NCBI GenBank assembly: GCA_037382065.1
Contig: JARRQF010000351.1
Span: 1 to 5,068 of the forward strand
DNA from: Thiodiazotropha sp037382065
GTDB lineage: Bacteria > Pseudomonadota > Gammaproteobacteria > Chromatiales > Chromatiaceae
Direction: 5' to 3'
Length of the DNA stretch: 5,068 bases
The translations under genes and the position numbers were made by a program. Below are positions 3,444 through 5,068 of this stretch, one piece after another; within the stretch, counting starts at the first letter, position 1, and each line of letters starts with the position of its first letter. A model generated the notes under the pieces. The model saw nothing but the letters and a program-made list of their open reading frames with translations, was not told the DNA's origin and searched no databases.

Positions 3444-4772
3444 ATGTTAAAAAAACTATTATCGTTTGCTGTACTCATGTCGTCTATTTCGAGTGTGTAT
3501 GCACTGGAGGACGGCAGATACAATATCGTTTCCGCACTAAGCGGAATGTATCTGGATGTTGCAGGCAAAAGTACGACCGATGGCGCAAATATCGTTCAGT
3601 GGAGCAATACTGGCGGTACAAACCAACAGTTTGACATCAAATCGCTGGGTGATGGTACCTATTCGATTCGACCTGCACATAGCGGAAAATCCCTAGATGT
3701 ATCCGGTTGGAACTCAAGCGATGGGGCAAAATTACAGCAATGGACCTACAATGGCACTGACAACCAGCAATGGCATATTGATGATGCTGGTAATGACAAA
3801 TATTCCATAACCTCCGCTTTCAGCAATAAGGCCGTCGATGTCTGGGAGATGAACAAGGCTGTCGGCGCCGATATCAAAATGTCTTCATTTTGGGGGGGAG
3901 AGAATCAGCTTTGGTCATTTGTACCTGTCGGTTCATCTCCGAATCCGGCACCAGAGCCAGATCCCAATCCGAACCCAAATCCAGCACCGAATCCAACCCC
4001 AAACCCAGCACCGAATCCAAACCAGAATGCATCTATGGGGTGCGGTAAGAATCCAGATCTTTCGTCCGGGCGCCGTAGTATAACTGTTGATGGAGCGCAT
4101 AGAGAGTATATCATTGACCTTCCAGAAAACTACGACAGTAACAAACCCTATCGCCTGATCTTCGCTTGGCACTGGCTGGGTGGCAATGCTGATGCTGTAG
4201 CAGGTGGCGGATACTACGGATTGAGAGACCAAGCGCGTGGTGAGGCGATTTTAATCGCACCAGACAAATATAATGTGAACGGTCAGGACGATAACGGTTG
4301 GCCCAATACGAACGGTCGTGATATGCAGTTTCTCCGCGCTATGCTTGATGAGATCAAAGGCTCATTATGCGTTGACAATAACCGTGTATTTTCAACTGGC
4401 TGGAGTTATGGTGGCATGATGTCGCTTGCTGTTGGACGCGAGATGGCAGGTACCATTCGCGCAGTTGCACCAATGTCAGGCGCACTCTTTACGCCATTCA
4501 ATGATAGTGGCAAACCCACTGCCGCCTGGATTGCCCACGGAATGTACGATGACGTCGTCGACTTCAACTCGGTCGGCATAGAAGCGAGGGACTATTACGT
4601 CAAAGCTAACCATTGCTCAGATAATACGGTCCCACTCGATACTGCTCCCTGGTGTGTGGAGTATCAAGGCTGTGACGCAGGCGCACCCGTGGTCTGGTGC
4701 GCTCACATTGGAGGGCACGTAGTGCCTGACAATGCAGGGGAGGAGATCTGGAAATTCTTCAATCGATTTTAG
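3444..4772 (+). CDS. Secreted CE1 feruloyl/acetylxylan-esterase-like enzyme with ricin-type (CBM13) lectin domain
   Basis: The product has 442 residues in four parts. Residues 1-20 are a Sec signal peptide (MLKK, hydrophobic core, V-Y-A cleavage site). Residues 21-163 are a beta-trefoil ricin/CBM13-like domain of three repeats in exact 47-residue register: sugar-site Asp at D38, D85 and D132, and QxF/QxW motifs ending at F63, W110 and W157. Residues 166-195 are a Pro/Asn linker. Residues 198-442 are an alpha/beta-hydrolase catalytic domain of the esterase-PHB-depolymerase (CE1) type: HWLGG near the oxyanion hole (243-247), nucleophile S321 in G-W-S-Y-G, probable acid D369 in HGMYDD, and H425 in GGHVVP. 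Six cysteines (200, 309, 391, 404, 410, 419), all in this domain, suggest three disulfides. The CGKxPxLxSG start, GGGYYGL and C-terminal EEIWKFFNRF match feruloyl esterases related to fungal type-D/FaeB enzymes, from memory. The likely job is cleaving ferulate or acetyl esters from arabinoxylan outside the cell; exact substrate is inferred. It appears to be monocistronic. Confidence 0.9.
   Translation: MLKKLLSFAVLMSSISSVYALEDGRYNIVSALSGMYLDVAGKSTTDGANIVQWSNTGGTNQQFDIKSLGDGTYSIRPAHSGKSLDVSGWNSSDGAKLQQWTYNGTDNQQWHIDDAGNDKYSITSAFSNKAVDVWEMNKAVGADIKMSSFWGGENQLWSFVPVGSSPNPAPEPDPNPNPNPAPNPTPNPAPNPNQNASMGCGKNPDLSSGRRSITVDGAHREYIIDLPENYDSNKPYRLIFAWHWLGGNADAVAGGGYYGLRDQARGEAILIAPDKYNVNGQDDNGWPNTNGRDMQFLRAMLDEIKGSLCVDNNRVFSTGWSYGGMMSLAVGREMAGTIRAVAPMSGALFTPFNDSGKPTAAWIAHGMYDDVVDFNSVGIEARDYYVKANHCSDNTVPLDTAPWCVEYQGCDAGAPVVWCAHIGGHVVPDNAGEEIWKFFNRF
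3957..4028 (+). repeat. 24-bp coding repeats in the Pro/Asn linker of the esterase
   Basis: The 16-mer CCAGCACCGAATCCAA occurs at 3981-3996 and again at 4005-4020, a 24-base (8-residue) period encoding PAPNPTPN then PAPNPNQN. A diverged unit precedes it at 3957-3980. Such linkers expand and contract by slippage and separate binding from catalytic modules. The antisense strand gives long Gly/Phe frames here that are artefacts. Confidence 0.65.
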
Positions 4773-4814
4773 CATGGCTTGCACACCGCTAATGTAAGTA
4801 CAACTACTCAATGT

Positions 4815-4847
4815 CTGGCAGGGTGGGACTGTGCCCTATCCTGTCAG
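4815..4847 (+). terminator. Terminator-like hairpin after the esterase gene
   Basis: CTGGCAGGGTGGG (4815-4827) pairs with CCTATCCTGTCAG (4835-4847) over 13 positions around a 7-base loop. Three of the pairs are G-U in plus-strand RNA but would be A-C mismatches in minus-strand RNA, so the fold is specific to plus-strand transcripts. It begins 42 bases after the esterase stop. The absence of a following U-tract weakens the terminator call. Confidence 0.4.
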
Positions 4848-4987
4848 ACGCGGATTATCTGCCGCCGAACCATACCAGATCTGGACGTTGAAATAACGAT
4901 CCCTCAGAGGATAGCCTGCAGCCCCAAAAGTGCGTCCCTACATGCTAGGGTGGTGCTTCATACAAATTGACGATGATAGCGTGACGC
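4848..4987. other. Intergenic tail, one further hairpin, no gene seen
   Basis: No credible coding frame was found. A hairpin at 4928-4958 combines CCCTA-CATGC-TAGGG (4936-4950) with an outer AAGTGC/GTGCTT stem that uses two G-U pairs across a 2x2 internal loop. It may be a second 3'-end structure for the esterase message. Confidence 0.3.
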
Positions 4988-5068
4988 TAAGCGGTTAGCC
5001 GCTAGGCGCGTGCCGCCGGGAATGGCTTCTCCCTTTCCAAGGCGCGCAACAACGCGGATGACCGCTTA
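4988..5068. repeat. Imperfect inverted repeat reaching the window edge
   Basis: TAAGCGGT (4988-4995) and ACCGCTTA (5061-5068) are perfect reverse complements. Inner matches (CCGC/GCGG and GCGCG/CGCGC) extend the arms to about 23-26 bases with mismatches. The left arm also folds alone as AGCGG-TTAG-CCGCT (4990-5003). The segment is more GC-rich than the DNA before it. It is probably another REP/MITE-like intergenic element. Because its right end coincides with the end of the window, it may be longer or may belong to a feature further right. Confidence 0.45.

Noticed and set aside
3957..4028. Possible CRISPR-like short regular repeats
   Set aside because: The 24-base period has no unique spacers, is in frame within a gene and encodes a classic Pro/Asn linker.
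3905..4232. Antisense frames rich in Gly/Phe or Trp/Ile opposite the esterase linker
   Set aside because: They are shadows of the Pro/Asn linker repeats on the coding strand.
4779..4970. 63-codon plus-strand frame after the esterase
   Set aside because: It has no ribosome-binding site or family resemblance, and it runs through both 3' hairpins.
4976..5068. Possible integron attC site or tRNA gene in the GC-rich tail
   Set aside because: No R'/R'' attC core sites and no cloverleaf or T-loop signature were found; the symmetry fits a simple inverted repeat.

Overview
The window looks like chromosomal DNA of a Gram-negative bacterium, most likely a gammaproteobacterium that lives on plant or algal polysaccharide. 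Reasons are a lipobox lipoprotein, an NfsB-type nitroreductase, a secreted esterase with a Pro/Asn linker, and scattered palindromic repeats of the kind common in Pseudomonas-like and marine gammaproteobacteria. The genus is not determined; a Cellvibrio-like relative is only a guess from the architecture of the esterase.

Layout. Positions 1-148 hold two intergenic repeats: a long hairpin-forming inverted repeat and a GC-rich repeat. A small lipoprotein gene (444-959, minus) follows. Its upstream side carries a good ribosome-binding site, a possible promoter and an 83-bp imperfect palindrome (1041-1123). From 1124 to 1812 there is no gene I recognise, but there is a terminator-like hairpin at 1464-1494 and a 41-codon open frame of doubtful reality. 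A 14-bp perfect hairpin (1813-1850) sits just past the end of an NfsB-like nitroreductase gene (1855-2511, minus). That gene is divergent from an HxlR-family regulator (2629-2976, plus), and the 117-bp gap between them contains a dyad that overlaps both likely promoters. Next comes about 470 bp of AT-rich non-coding DNA with a promoter-like site, a helically phased set of GGTCA repeats, an intrinsic-terminator-like hairpin and a long leader hairpin. The last gene (3444-4772, plus) encodes a secreted carbohydrate esterase: signal peptide, three-repeat ricin-type lectin domain, Pro/Asn linker and CE1 feruloyl-esterase-like catalytic domain. The tail (4773-5068) has further hairpins and ends in another inverted repeat that is cut by, or coincides with, the window edge.

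How the parts work together. Only two genes form a clear functional unit: the nitroreductase and the HxlR regulator look like an electrophile- or redox-responsive pair, in the same arrangement as YodB/YodC or HypR/HypO of Bacillus. The lipoprotein and the esterase appear to be single-gene units. I see no phage, CRISPR, toxin-antitoxin or defence system. The most interesting unexplained part is the non-coding stretch between the regulator and the esterase, which could encode a small RNA or a regulated leader.
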